Shown: positions 1 to 9,804 of the stretch, one piece after another
Position numbering within the stretch: position 1 is the stretch's first letter
Layout: each line of letters opens with the position of its first letter
From: Lophium mytilinum
Lineage: Eukaryota > Ascomycota > Dothideomycetes > Mytilinidiales > Mytilinidiaceae
Assembly: GCA_010093605.1 (NCBI GenBank)
Contig: MU004196.1
Location: 150,255 to 214,254 of the forward strand
Direction: 5' to 3'
DNA: 64,000 bases
Program-made: the position numbers and the translations under genes
Notes under the pieces: generated by a model
The model's input: only the letters and a program-made list of their open reading frames with translations
The model's database searches: none
Told to the model about the DNA's origin: nothing

Positions 1-1
1 G

Positions 2-118
2 ACGTTCAAGACCGCGATGGGGTTCTTCGATCCGGCCCGGAGGAGCGGTAGTTCTGGTAGTGCGGGTAGTGAGCGGAAGGTCTCCCGGGGTGGTGAGAGT
101 GAGCGCAGCAGCAAGTGA
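2..118 (+). CDS. 3' end of an unidentified gene (partial)
   Basis: An open frame enters from the left edge and stops with TGA at 116-118. It encodes a 38-residue tail that begins TFKTAMGFFDPARR and ends in a Ser/Gly/Arg/Glu-rich stretch (SGSSGSAGSERKVSRGG). Codon use is GC-rich and regular, unlike the repeat DNA that follows. The tail looks like a polar cytoplasmic C-terminus of a larger protein. No family can be assigned from this fragment, and it could in principle be non-coding. Confidence 0.4.
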   Translation, partial: TFKTAMGFFDPARRSGSSGSAGSERKVSRGGESERSSK

Positions 119-237
119 GCTGCAGCGAGATCTGGAGGCCTTAGAGATAGCTGGCCTGAGTTGAATACGAATCCTGAATCCTGTGCATCTAATCCCAGAC
201 TGAGTGAGATGGAAGACTGCATTTACGCTTGCCTACC

Positions 238-1810
238 ACCGTTTGGGGCCCTCCGATATGGCATGAAATCTTTAAACCCGACGGTTTCCCCAAGCCTGAT
301 AGCCCGCTAGGCCACCTCAAACGGTATCAAACTGTTGTGCCATTGCGGTGTGATTTGGGGATTTGGGGATAGCTGGCCTGAATTGGATACAAATGCCGTA
401 TACCCGAGCCTGGACTATGTGAATCAGTGACTGCATTTACGCTTGCCTACCACCGTTTGAGGTCCTCTGATAAGGCATCAAAATCTTGAAACCGACGGTT
501 TTCCCAATCCTAATAGTTCTCCGGGCCACCTCAGACGGTGCCAAACCAGCCTACCATAAGATTATGTATACCTGCCCAGCACTATTTAAGGTCCTACATT
601 GAATACGAATGGCATATATCTAAACCTAGAGTGTGTGAATTAAGTGACTGCTTTACGCTTGCCCACCACCGTTTAAAGTCCTCTAGCGGCGCGAAAAATA
701 AGAGATACGATGTCAAAGTTCGGGTGGTTCAGATTGCATTGGGTTGATTTGGACGGGTTTGGGTGGTGTTTGGTACCGTCTGAAGTCCTTTGGCGATGCC
801 AAAACTTGAGGGATACGATGTCAAATTTCGAGTAGTTCAGATTGCACTGGCTTAGTTTAGGCGGGTTTGGGAGGTGGTTGATACCGTTTGAAGTCCTCTA
901 GCAGTGCGAAAAAATGAGCGATAGGATGTCAAAGTTCGGGTCGTTCAGATTGCATTGGTTTGATTTGAGCGGGTTTGGGTGGTGATTGATACCGTCTGAA
1001 GTCCCTTAGCGGTGTGAGAAAATGAGAGAGAGGATGTCAAGGTTCGGGTTGTTCAGATTGCATTGGGTTAATTTAGACCGGTTTGGGGGGTGGTTGATAC
1101 CGTCTGAAGTCCTTTACTAGCCTACATTTTCATATTTCCCGAATCTTGCAAACTTACTATCAGATGATGTACACCTGCTTGGTACCGTTTGAAGTCCTCT
1201 GATACACTTTCAAAAACGCGGAAACTCTCATTTGGACACTCCCAATAACCCGCTGGGCCACGTCAAACGGCATCAAACTGCACTAATATTTTTGTATTCG
1301 GTAAATCTCACTCACCTACTCTAGGATCATGTACATCTGCTCAGCACCGTCTGAAGTGCTCTGACGCTCTCTCAAAAGCTCACCTCCGGTGTGAACACTC
1401 CAAATAGCCCGCCGGGCCACCTCAACGGCATTAAAATAGACTGCTACTGTGTTTCTACTACACAACGTGAATTAAGTTGTGGACTTTAGTAAAGATTACA
1501 CGCCTATTCTGTGATCATGTGCACCTGCTTGACACCGTCTGAAGCCCGCTAGCATACTCTCAAACCTCGAGACTTCCGATTTGGACGACGAGAATAGCTC
1601 TCTGGGGCACCTCAGACGATATCAAATGGGCCTACCGCTTTACGTCTGCTGCAAAGCGTGATTTGGGTCGAGGCTTCAGCGAAGCCCACACGCTTACCAT
1701 AGATCATGTACATCTGCTCAGCACCGTCCGAAGTCCGCTGGCATACTTCCAAAACCTCGAAACCTCCGGTTTGCGCAACCGCAATAGCTCTCTAGGCCAC
1801 CTCAAACGGT
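238..1810. repeat. Six diverged hairpin (palindromic) repeat units of 83-88 bp
   Basis: Units lie at about 238-325, 452-539, 1184-1270, 1346-1428, 1534-1620 and 1723-1810. Each starts with a form of ACCGTTTGAGGTCCTCTGA and ends with a form of GGGCCACCTCAAACGGT, the reverse complement of its start, so each unit could fold into a stem of about 12-16 bp. Units are joined by partly conserved linkers such as GATCATGTACATCTGCTCAG and CATTTACGCTTGCC. No coding capacity was found. The structure resembles a small MITE-like or satellite-like hairpin that has spread by local duplication. Copies differ by many substitutions, so the block is old or has been mutated. Confidence 0.75.
668..1120. repeat. 108-bp tandem repeat, about four copies
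   Basis: The word GATGTCAAAGTTCGGG (with variants) starts at 709, 817, 925 and 1033, giving an exact spacing of 108 bp three times. Each unit also holds a form of ACCGTCTGAAGTCCT, AGCGGTGCGAAAAATGAGAG, GTTCAGATTGCATTGG and GGGTTTGGGTGGTG. The unit contains only the left arm of the neighbouring hairpin family, so this array may have arisen by unequal exchange between hairpin units. No gene is visible in it. Confidence 0.85.
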
Positions 1811-1950
1811 ACTAAACACGTCTGCAACTTCATCCCTGCTGCACAGCGTAATTTGGCGCGAAGGCTTGGGGTGGTGGACTTGGCTCCTGAACTGGATACG
1901 AATGCCGTGCCCCTAAATCCAATGATAGATGGTTTTACTCCTAGTTGCTC

Positions 1951-3345
1951 GATGCCACCGTAGGGGGTGGCCCAGCTAGCAGGTGGCTGGGCTGTCAAAA
2001 GAACGTCCAATATCTGTTGCGTTAAGCTTTACGTTGTTTTCTTCCTTTGGCATGCTTGAAAGATGAGTGACTACGGGATATAGTAGTGGAAGGCTTCGCT
2101 TTTGATCGATCGACGCCGCCGTAAGAGGAGGCCCAGCTAGTAGGCAGCTGGGCAGTCAAAACGATGTCTAATATCTGCTGCGTTGAGCTTCATGTTGTGT
2201 TTTTCCTTTTGCTTGCTTGAAAGATGAGTGACTGCGAGATGCAGTAATGGAAGGCTTCGTTCTTGATCGATCGACGCCACCATAAGGGGTGGCCCAGCTA
2301 GTGGGCAGCTGGGTTGTCAAAAGGATGTCTAGAGTCTGTCACGTTGAGCTTTACATCGGTTTCTTCCCTTTGCTTACTTGAGAGCAGTGTTAGGAGTAGT
2401 CCAGGTAACGCCTACCTAGTCCGTTAAAAGGATGTTCAGATCCTGATGCAAGGAACCTTGTCTTAGTTTCTTCGTTCTGCATGCTTGATACTGCTGCTAG
2501 GAGGGCCCTATTTAGCACGTAGCTAGGAAGTCAAAAGGATGTCTAATATCTACTGCGTTACGTTGTATATTGGTTTTTTCCTTTTGGATGCTCGATAGCG
2601 CTGTATGGAGAGCCCTAACTAGCACGTAGCTGAACGGTCAGAAAGATCTTTAATATCTATTGCGTTGAGCTGTACATCATTTTCTTCCTTTTGCATGCTC
2701 GATAGCACTGTACGGAGAGCCCTAGCTAGTACGTGTTGAATTCGTCCAAATAGAGCCTGATTCCTACTGTCGCGACCTTTACGTTAGTCGCAAGGGGTGT
2801 TTAGATATGTGTCCTGGTACTGCACTCCACGGAATCTAGTCTTGATCAATCGACGACACCGTAAGGGGTGGTCCAGCTAGTAGACTTTTAGTCGGACAAA
2901 AGGGTGGCCTAATTCCCAGGCAGTGACTTTTACGTTAGTTTCGAGGAGTGCTTAGATATATATCTTAGTACTGCACTGTACTGGTTCTACTCTTGATTAC
3001 TTAAAATCACTGTCAGGGGTGGCCCAGCTATCAGGCGTTCACATGCTCATAAGATAGCATGATATACGCTACAGCGACCTTTACACACTTTCCGGAATTT
3101 TGAGCTTGAGCACCCGGATATACAGCTTTACAGGCTTCAGTCTTGATCGGTCGACACCACCGTGAGGAGCGGTCTAGCTAGTAGGTGTCTAGTCAGTCAA
3201 AAGGTAGCCAAATATATACTGCAGCAATCTTAACATTGTATTTAGAGTTCCAACTTTGGGGGCCCTGATATACCACTGCACAGGTTCCGCTCTTGCTCGG
3301 TCGATACCACCGTTAGGGGTGGCCGAGCTAGCAGGTGTGCAATGA
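1951..3345. repeat. Tandem array with three successive periods (161, 107 and 150 bp)
   Basis: A second repeat family has the core CGACACCACCGTAAGGGG followed by TGGCCCAGCTAGTAGG. Anchor words fall at 1971, 2132 and 2293 (period 161), then a shortened form at 2505, 2612 and 2719 (period 107, word GCCCTAACTAGCACGTAGCT), then at 2872, 3023, 3173 and 3323 (period 150 or 151). A shared tail carries GTCAAAAGGATGTCTAAT and TTTACGTT-like words. Short open frames inside are chance products. The stretch between this array and the EFM6-like gene (about 3346-3446) holds nothing recognisable. Confidence 0.8.
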
Positions 3346-3446
3346 GTCAAAACGTAGCCTGATATCCGGTGTAGCATTGGCTCCTACATGGCGCTTATCA
3401 TTCATTTCTTTGTAATCGTGTAACTGCAATGGTGTCAGCGCATAGC

Positions 3447-4242
3447 CTAGAGTATCCTTGGGTAGAATACTAACAGGAAGATGTTCTCGCGCCGATAAGA
3501 CGCCTTGTCCGAATCATCGTTCACTTCCTTGACATCAAACTTCTTTCGAATTGCTTTCATGAAGTGTAGGTCCGCCCTCCTCCGCTTTTTGAAGCAGAAG
3601 TAGCAAACGGTCTCCTCCCCGATGAGGTCTTCCAACGTCTTCTGAAGAAGCGGGAAGGCAGGCTCAAAGTAAACGCAATCGGCCGCAAGAATGATATCGG
3701 GATGGCTGGGAACTTCTGAAGGAGCTGGCTCGCCCCAGTCGTATATTGCGGCTTTTGCTTTCGCTTCTAGCCCATTGAGAACGATGTTCTGCTCCATCAG
3801 CGCAAACATAGGCTTCTGGTCAGTGATGAGAAGAGGCTGGTCAATCTGGGAGCCGATTGCAACGGCCAAGCTACAACTGATATTAGCATACAAAAAGTGA
3901 ACAAAGCCAAGATTGACAGACCCGACGAGACCGCCTCCTGCACCAAGTTCAACTCTGCCGACAGACTTAGCATTCTATGATCGAAATGAGCCCAGAATTG
4001 GAGCGTACAAACATCGTTTTGCCTTTCAGATTGTTTTTATGCACTAGAAGCATGTATTTGGCGAGGACCATGCCCGCAGGCCAAAGCTGCCCCCCGCATC
4101 CATTCGATAAGTCCTCCTTGAGCTTCAGCGGAGTCGAGAGCAGTCGATCGAAGTCCACAGTCGAGACACCAGCGGCTTTGTATTCGGGAAGTTGTACCAA
4201 ATCCTCACCGAAACCGATCAAGTCGCTTGGCTCGTCTTCCAT
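3447..4242 (-). CDS. EFM6: EFM6-like protein-lysine N-methyltransferase (Methyltransf_16 family)
   Basis: Three exons on the minus strand, 4242-4013, 3954-3922 and 3870-3447, give a 228-residue protein. The two introns are 58 and 51 bp with GT...AG ends and TGCTAAG/GCTAATA branch sites, and phases agree at both joins. Splicing restores the SAM-binding motif I as TIVELGAGGGLVGLAVAIG, split over all three exons. Other family marks are GCGGQLWPAG before motif I and DIILAADCVYFEPAF after it, both typical of the family 16 lysine methyltransferases and especially of yeast Efm6, which methylates translation elongation factor eEF1A. Length is close to the yeast protein. The start MEDEPSDL was chosen because residues further upstream are not family-like. 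It is divergent from the GNAT gene. Cytosolic; the substrate is inferred from family only. Confidence 0.85.
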
Positions 4243-4615
4243 GTTGGTCGATACGAGCGTGGTTGCGGTGAGGGTGATCCACAGATGACTGGTCGGTGTG
4301 AAATAACTGCCAGGGTTCCTTGAAGAAAAAGTGGCAGTCTGCGAATTCGTGATTACGTGTATTCTCGATTTCCGATCCTTTAGATACACTCCCACTCTAG
4401 TCTTATGTGCAGCTGTCTGGCACCTCTTGAACCCGCTTGATATATCATTGTCATTCGGAAAACGTCAATTCTAAGGTGCGGGATAGCGCTTTAGGCTACT
4501 TCAGACAAAGGCCGAATAGACTACCACTTTATATACAACGAAGCCTAGGCTGCTCTCGAACAAGTCTCGTTCACACACCTTCGTTCTTACCACCACGCGC
4601 ACAAGAGCTCTTGGG
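4243..4615. promoter_or_regulatory. Divergent promoter region between EFM6-like and GNAT genes
   Basis: This 373-bp gap separates two oppositely oriented genes and must carry both promoters. No clear TATA box is visible. A sequence near 4410 (GGCACCTCTTGAACCCGC) weakly recalls the hairpin family at the left end of the window. Confidence 0.4.
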
Positions 4616-5125
4616 ATGGCCCAGCTATCTAAGACTGTACCCGTTACTCAGGCTGACAGTTTCCGTATCACCGACTTGGCCGTGTTCAAACCCAAGGACC
4701 AACAACGACTCCTTACCGAAGTCAAACGCATCGAAAAGAAGACGTTCCCATCAAGCGAGGCGTTTGACTTTGACACTGAGCTCAAGAAACGTAATACTAA
4801 AGTAACCTTAGCTGTGGTAGAGGAAGGTGGGTCGACCGAAGTCGTAGGATATCTCGTTTTCCTTCGGATGAAGCGCATCGTTTTGCTGCACAAGATTTGT
4901 GTTTCTCAAGCAAACCGGCAACGAGGGATCGCTAAAGCAATGGTGCTATCGCTTAGATCACGTCAAGAGAAAGAGGGCGCAGATTGTATTCAGCTATGGG
5001 TTGATGAGGATCGTACTGCGGCGAGAGCGTTATACGCTTCGCTTGGATTTTGCCAACTTGACCGCTGCACCGATTACTACGGGCCCGGACGTACAGGATT
5101 GAGAATGGTCCTCCAGATCGATTGA
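4616..5125 (+). CDS. GNAT-family N-acetyltransferase
   Basis: A single-exon gene of 169 residues. The GNAT fold is visible: an N-terminal region with KRIEKKTFPSSEAF, a beta-strand pair (TLAVVEEGG, VVGYLVFLRM), then the acetyl-CoA binding motif A, ICVSQANRQRGIAKAMV, at about residues 92-108 with the R-Q-R-G-I-A loop, and motif B with RTAARALYASLGF. The C-terminal part ends in RTGLRMVLQID. These enzymes move an acetyl group from acetyl-CoA to an amine. The spacing resembles the N-alpha-acetyltransferase and spermidine-type branches, but the substrate cannot be told. The ATG at 4616 is the first in frame and is followed by coding-like sequence. The gene is divergent from EFM6. Confidence 0.8.
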   Translation: MAQLSKTVPVTQADSFRITDLAVFKPKDQQRLLTEVKRIEKKTFPSSEAFDFDTELKKRNTKVTLAVVEEGGSTEVVGYLVFLRMKRIVLLHKICVSQANRQRGIAKAMVLSLRSRQEKEGADCIQLWVDEDRTAARALYASLGFCQLDRCTDYYGPGRTGLRMVLQID

Positions 5126-5560
5126 ATGAATTACGTCTTGTTTCCTCTGTCGGTTCCTGAGCTCTCTGTTCCAAGGAGTTTATAAGGTGGCTGGATCAAG
5201 TGGTCATCCCTTGCCTAGGGAGAACGCCCACCTTCATGTCTCCTCATTCTTATCCACCCCCATTCCTCCACAACTGTCAAATGTTTCGGGAAGAATGGAT
5301 GTAAGGTCCTGCCACCGAAAACGCGTCCGACGCGATCGAACGCGCCCCGCAGGAAACCATTAATCCTGTTCGTGGTCGGCCATGACTTGCCTTAGGTGAC
5401 GCCGTGTCTCAGTCGTACCTGATACTAATCCAGCTGACGGCGCTTTGGAGTATATCTCTCGATTGTTGGAAGTCATTTGGGTCTACGAAACACTGTTTCG
5501 TTGCTCGGTACGAACCTTCAGCTTCAGCCAGGATATATGCTAATCTTGAGAGTTTAGAGG
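5126..5560. other. Intergenic: GNAT terminator side and AXL2-like promoter
   Basis: A 435-bp gap between two plus-strand genes. It has a pyrimidine-rich stretch near 5225-5280 that fits a fungal core promoter, and an AT-rich word (GATATATGC) about 30 bp before the AXL2-like ATG. Nothing else is recognisable. Confidence 0.35.
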
Positions 5561-8500
5561 ATGTGGAGCGCCGCTGTCTTGCTTCTGGCGGTGGTAGTGG
5601 CCGCAGCACCTCAGGTCAATTACCCCTTCAACTCGCAAGTTCCACCCGTTGCATATGTCGGAAAACCCTTCAGCTTTCAATTCGCCTCGACCACATTCGA
5701 ACCTCAATCAGAGAATTTGCAATATTCTCTGACGGACAACCCTTCTTGGCTTTCTCTGGACGGCGCGACCAGAACTCTATGGGGATCCCCAGGACCCAAC
5801 GATGCAGGGTCTAAGACTTTCATTATCACTGCTGCCGGAGCCGCGGGCGCGGTAGCCACTATGCAAGCAACAATGATGGTTACGGCATCGGGAGGCCCTG
5901 CTGCCAGCGCGAATGTGTCCGACGTTCTTGCAAAGGCCGGAAACTTGTCAGGGCCCTCTAGTCTAGCCCTCTTGGCCGCCAAGCCATTTGACTTCAAGTT
6001 TCCGCCAAACACCTTCACGGACGCCGGGAAGCCTCTGTCATACTACGCAACCTTGTCTGATCACACGCCCTTGCCATCGTGGATCGCCTTTGACGGAGGG
6101 TCTCTTCATTTCTCTGGCACAACTCCTCAGCTATCGACGTCACCACAGACCTTCGAGATAAACCTCATGGCCTCAGATGTCCCGAATTATGCTGAGGCTT
6201 GGGTAACTTTCTCGCTCGTCGTGAGCAATCACGAGCTTCTTTTCAGTCCCTGGAGGCAGACAGTATCAGCACCGAAAGGCGATGCGATCAGCTTCGCTGC
6301 ACTCCGTAGTCACTTGAGTCTGGACGGGAACCAGATCGCCGATGGAGATGTCCAGAGTGTGACGACCGACGCGCCATCATGGCTTTCGTTTGACTCCCAC
6401 ACGTTTGCTTTGACGGGCAAACCTCCGACTGGGCTGATGTCGCAAGAAGTCACCGTAATTGCTAAAGACACTTATGGTGACACTGCGAATACGACAATTC
6501 ATTTCTCGTTCGTATCGCCTTTGTTCAACGGAGAGATTGGACAAGTAAATGCTACTGTAGGCAAGGACTTCACCCATATACTGGATCACTCCATCCTCGG
6601 TCAAGAAGACGAGACTACTTCTGTCGAGCTTGGAAACGCGGCCACGTGGCTCAGCTACGATTCTGCAAATCTAACTATCCATGGGGAAATCCCAACAGGT
6701 ACTACTCCACAAGATATCCAGGCTACATTGACAGCGAAGAGTAAGGACGGATCTAGCCATGATTCTCAGACTTTCAACATACATATCTCTGCCTTCGACG
6801 CCAAAGATCCGACAGCTGGAACGCCCAAATCATCGAATGAAAACCCGGTCAATTCCAATGCCGCTTCTGGAAAGGACAAGGAAGCAAACCAGCACTTCTC
6901 TAAAAGAACTGCTATCATCATTGGAGCTGTTGTTGGCGGTGTGGTACTGCTGACTGCGATCTTGGTCCTGGCCATTCTACTTTGCAGACGTCGGCGACAG
7001 AAGCAGCCCAAATCCTCGCCACGGCCGGAGATTTCGAGACCAATCACGCATTTGGATGAATGGGAAGACATCGAAGATGTTAGTTCTAGCCCTACGCGAG
7101 ACCTTGAGAAAGGAGAGGTTCGGGAAGTTCGAGAGCGGACACCGGAGCACCCTCCTCAACTCGCATTGAACCTGCCGGCTGCATCTCCAAAACATAAGAA
7201 GAATATGTCAACTGGATGTAGCTCTATCGGAGACGGCGAAGCAAAGATCCTTGAGGACTTTGATCGCTCATCTTGGGGCTACAAGGAAGAAATGGGATCG
7301 TTGCATAACCCACACGACTCGATGAAGATACCGACAGAGATAGCACGTATATCTCGAGGCATATCCATGTCACAAAGCTCCGGTACGCCTACTAAGCGAC
7401 GTCGCCAAACAACGCCCGTTTATCGCGACTCGTATCGAAGTAGCGGAAGGCCTGTAAATCGTCGTCTTACTGGCCTCGGACATGGCCGCAGTCCTTATTC
7501 TCCTTCTCGGAGCATGAGCAGTTGGTCAGCCGCTCGACGTCCACGCGACCACACAAGCTTCGGCTCTTACAGTACACAGTCAACTAGCATGCTCTCAACG
7601 ACACCGTCCGCCTTCCCTCAACCTCCATCTGCGCGCCAAACGGCCCAGTATATGACGACTGCGGATAAGCGTCGAAGCATTCGCGTTGTTTCCACAACCA
7701 GCGACAATGTCCCGGATCGGAGAACGTTAGACGAAAGACGCCGAAGCTACATCAAGAAGCGCGCATCAAATCTGTCGCCGTTCTTTGCGGCTGGCTCTCG
7801 AGCATCGTCCTCTAGCTACAAGCCTCCAGTGATTCCATCTGACCCGGGACCATCCAGCTTGGTGGACGCGGCCGCATCAACATCGGCTGCCATCGTCAGA
7901 CCATCAGAGCCTGTACAGCAGAGAGACAGAAAGGAGTTCGCCGGCAGTCTTCGAACCCAGTCTGCGTCAACGTCATTGGCTTTCGGGTTCACAAAGGGCG
8001 AATTTCCAGGAAGTCTCCGCAAGCAACCAACCCATAGGTCTTTCGCACCCACCTATTCTAGTACAGCTTCGGCTGGCCGCATCCAGAAACGAGAACGTCC
8101 CAGTTCATGGCGTCGTGGCATAGCCGATGGCTACACACGCCCAGTCAGTCGATCCAACACGGGGGAAAGTATTCGCAGCCATGACATAAACTACAGCCTA
8201 GGGACCCTCCGCAGTAGTAAGATCTTTGAGGATGCCGAAATGAGCGAGAGCGTCTACTCAGTCGATTCCGATGCAGAGGACGATACCTTTGGTGAGAAAG
8301 AGACCCAATTCGTGCTCCCGCCCCTAAGAATCAACCACGCTCGCAAGAGCAACAGAGAGAGCAGGACTTCAAGGCGTGTCAGCAAAGCGCTGACGCTAGA
8401 CCCCGAGCACGGCGGCAAGGAGAACAGATACTCAGGCCCCGGCCCCATATCCACTACCAACGCGCCCCTCCGAAGCAACAACGACAAAGGCAAAGCCAGA

Positions 8501-9253
8501 GCCAGAGACACCATCACCGCCTCCCCGGAGCGCCACTCCCACTCCTCAAAACGCACCACCCAGATCCGCCACCGCCGCTCCCCCTCGCGCGCTCAATCCA
8601 GCACCTCCCAAACCTCAAACCGCCCCTCTTCCTCCCGCCACTCCCGCAAACCCTCATCCAGCACGACGAAATCCCACAAACGCGACCACTCCCGCACCCA
8701 GTCCTCTGCGTATCCGTACTTCGAAGCGCCCCCCGTCCCGCTGCCGCTCAACATATCTCGCCAGTCCCAGTCTACGTCTCACACCCGCCACAGCGCCTCG
8801 AAGCGTCTTACACAGCATCGCACCCCCTCCTCCCTCCTCCCGCGCTCTCAAAGCGGGAATATAACCAACTACGCGCTCCACGAGTCTCCAGAGCTCGAGA
8901 TTCTGGACCCGCGGCGCAGCATTGCGGTGCCTATTACCCAAGCGCAACGCAGTAGTGCAAGGGATCTTCTTGGTGGCGATAGTCCGACCGTGGGCTTTGG
9001 CGAGCTCGGGGGCTTGGGGCTAGGGTTGCGGGTGGAGGTTGACACGTCGGAGCGGGAGAGAACGCCGCTGGGGAAGATCGCAGGGGCGAATGGAACTATG
9101 GATGGGAATGGGAGTGGGAGCGAGAGATTGAGGGTTGTGGAGGGGAAAGGGCGTAGGCCTGTGAGTGTGGAGGTTAGGGAGGAAAGGGGGCGGAGGGGGT
9201 GGGGGAGCTTGAAGGCGGTTATGAGGGGGGGTGGGAGTGAGGCGTTTTTGTAG
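5561..9253 (+). CDS. AXL2: AXL2-like cell-polarity membrane protein with cadherin-like domains
   Basis: One uninterrupted frame of 1230 residues. Residues 1-16 (MWSAAVLLLAVVVAAA) are a signal peptide. Four dystroglycan-type cadherin-like domains follow up to about residue 410; each has the PSWLSLDG-like signature (NPSWLSLDGATRTLWG, LPSWIAFDGGSLHFSG, APSWLSFDSHTFALTG, ATWLSYDSANLTIHG). A transmembrane helix at about 449-473 (IIIGAVVGGVVLLTAILVLA) is followed by RRRRQ and a long basic, Ser/Arg-rich cytoplasmic tail. This is the architecture of Axl2/Bud10, a plasma-membrane landmark for septin organisation and axial budding in yeast and conidiation in filamentous fungi. The coding strand switches from very C-rich (8480-8900) to very G-rich (8990-9250). 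It is convergent with the STF2-like gene. Localisation is inferred from the family. Confidence 0.88.
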   Translation: MWSAAVLLLAVVVAAAPQVNYPFNSQVPPVAYVGKPFSFQFASTTFEPQSENLQYSLTDNPSWLSLDGATRTLWGSPGPNDAGSKTFIITAAGAAGAVATMQATMMVTASGGPAASANVSDVLAKAGNLSGPSSLALLAAKPFDFKFPPNTFTDAGKPLSYYATLSDHTPLPSWIAFDGGSLHFSGTTPQLSTSPQTFEINLMASDVPNYAEAWVTFSLVVSNHELLFSPWRQTVSAPKGDAISFAALRSHLSLDGNQIADGDVQSVTTDAPSWLSFDSHTFALTGKPPTGLMSQEVTVIAKDTYGDTANTTIHFSFVSPLFNGEIGQVNATVGKDFTHILDHSILGQEDETTSVELGNAATWLSYDSANLTIHGEIPTGTTPQDIQATLTAKSKDGSSHDSQTFNIHISAFDAKDPTAGTPKSSNENPVNSNAASGKDKEANQHFSKRTAIIIGAVVGGVVLLTAILVLAILLCRRRRQKQPKSSPRPEISRPITHLDEWEDIEDVSSSPTRDLEKGEVREVRERTPEHPPQLALNLPAASPKHKKNMSTGCSSIGDGEAKILEDFDRSSWGYKEEMGSLHNPHDSMKIPTEIARISRGISMSQSSGTPTKRRRQTTPVYRDSYRSSGRPVNRRLTGLGHGRSPYSPSRSMSSWSAARRPRDHTSFGSYSTQSTSMLSTTPSAFPQPPSARQTAQYMTTADKRRSIRVVSTTSDNVPDRRTLDERRRSYIKKRASNLSPFFAAGSRASSSSYKPPVIPSDPGPSSLVDAAASTSAAIVRPSEPVQQRDRKEFAGSLRTQSASTSLAFGFTKGEFPGSLRKQPTHRSFAPTYSSTASAGRIQKRERPSSWRRGIADGYTRPVSRSNTGESIRSHDINYSLGTLRSSKIFEDAEMSESVYSVDSDAEDDTFGEKETQFVLPPLRINHARKSNRESRTSRRVSKALTLDPEHGGKENRYSGPGPISTTNAPLRSNNDKGKARARDTITASPERHSHSSKRTTQIRHRRSPSRAQSSTSQTSNRPSSSRHSRKPSSSTTKSHKRDHSRTQSSAYPYFEAPPVPLPLNISRQSQSTSHTRHSASKRLTQHRTPSSLLPRSQSGNITNYALHESPELEILDPRRSIAVPITQAQRSSARDLLGGDSPTVGFGELGGLGLGLRVEVDTSERERTPLGKIAGANGTMDGNGSGSERLRVVEGKGRRPVSVEVREERGRRGWGSLKAVMRGGGSEAFL

Positions 9254-9804
9254 GCTTGAAGGGGGACAAGGTAGTGTACACGCGTGGGGTTGCAGTGCTG
9301 GTTCGGTGCTTCGGTTATGAGATTGAAATGAATGCGCGATATCGGGTTGATTGGAAGGTTCCCTAGGTCAGCTCTTTGGGGTTTCTAGCTTTCAAATCTC
9401 ACAACAGCAACATCTTGAAGGCTAAGGATTTTGAGAACGGTGATCTTTGATTAGTTCAGTCCATTTGATCGATTATACGTGGTTTGTTCATAAAGTCATG
9501 TCATCCCTTGTGACACCCGTGAAAAGAGAAAGGAAAGAAGAAGCTGGCTTAAAAGCCCATCACCTCCAATCCCTTCCGTCAATCAATCAGAATCGTACAA
9601 GAATCCACTACCGCCATCGTGGGGAGAAGAGTGGGAATAAGGAACATCCCATCTTGACCGATTCAGAACAAAATGATCATAGCTGCCAGAGCAAGACCGG
9701 CCTTGCCCGACATAATTATGCCATTCCATTCCATTCGCACGTACGTCCCTTCTCAGCAGTGTATATCCCGTGTATAGTGCCGGAGGGGACAGTGCAGACG
9801 CCCG
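9254..9804. other. Intergenic: shared 3' region of two convergent genes
   Basis: This 551-bp stretch lies between the stop codons of the AXL2-like gene (plus) and the STF2-like gene (minus), so it should contain both 3' UTRs and terminators. No further gene or repeat is visible. Confidence 0.5.

Noticed and set aside
538-747. Short open frame in the left-end repeats
   Set aside because: It crosses a repeat-unit boundary and is not preserved in neighbouring copies.
668-1120. CRISPR-like array
   Set aside because: The 108-bp units are repeated along their whole length with no unique spacers, and the organism is a eukaryote.
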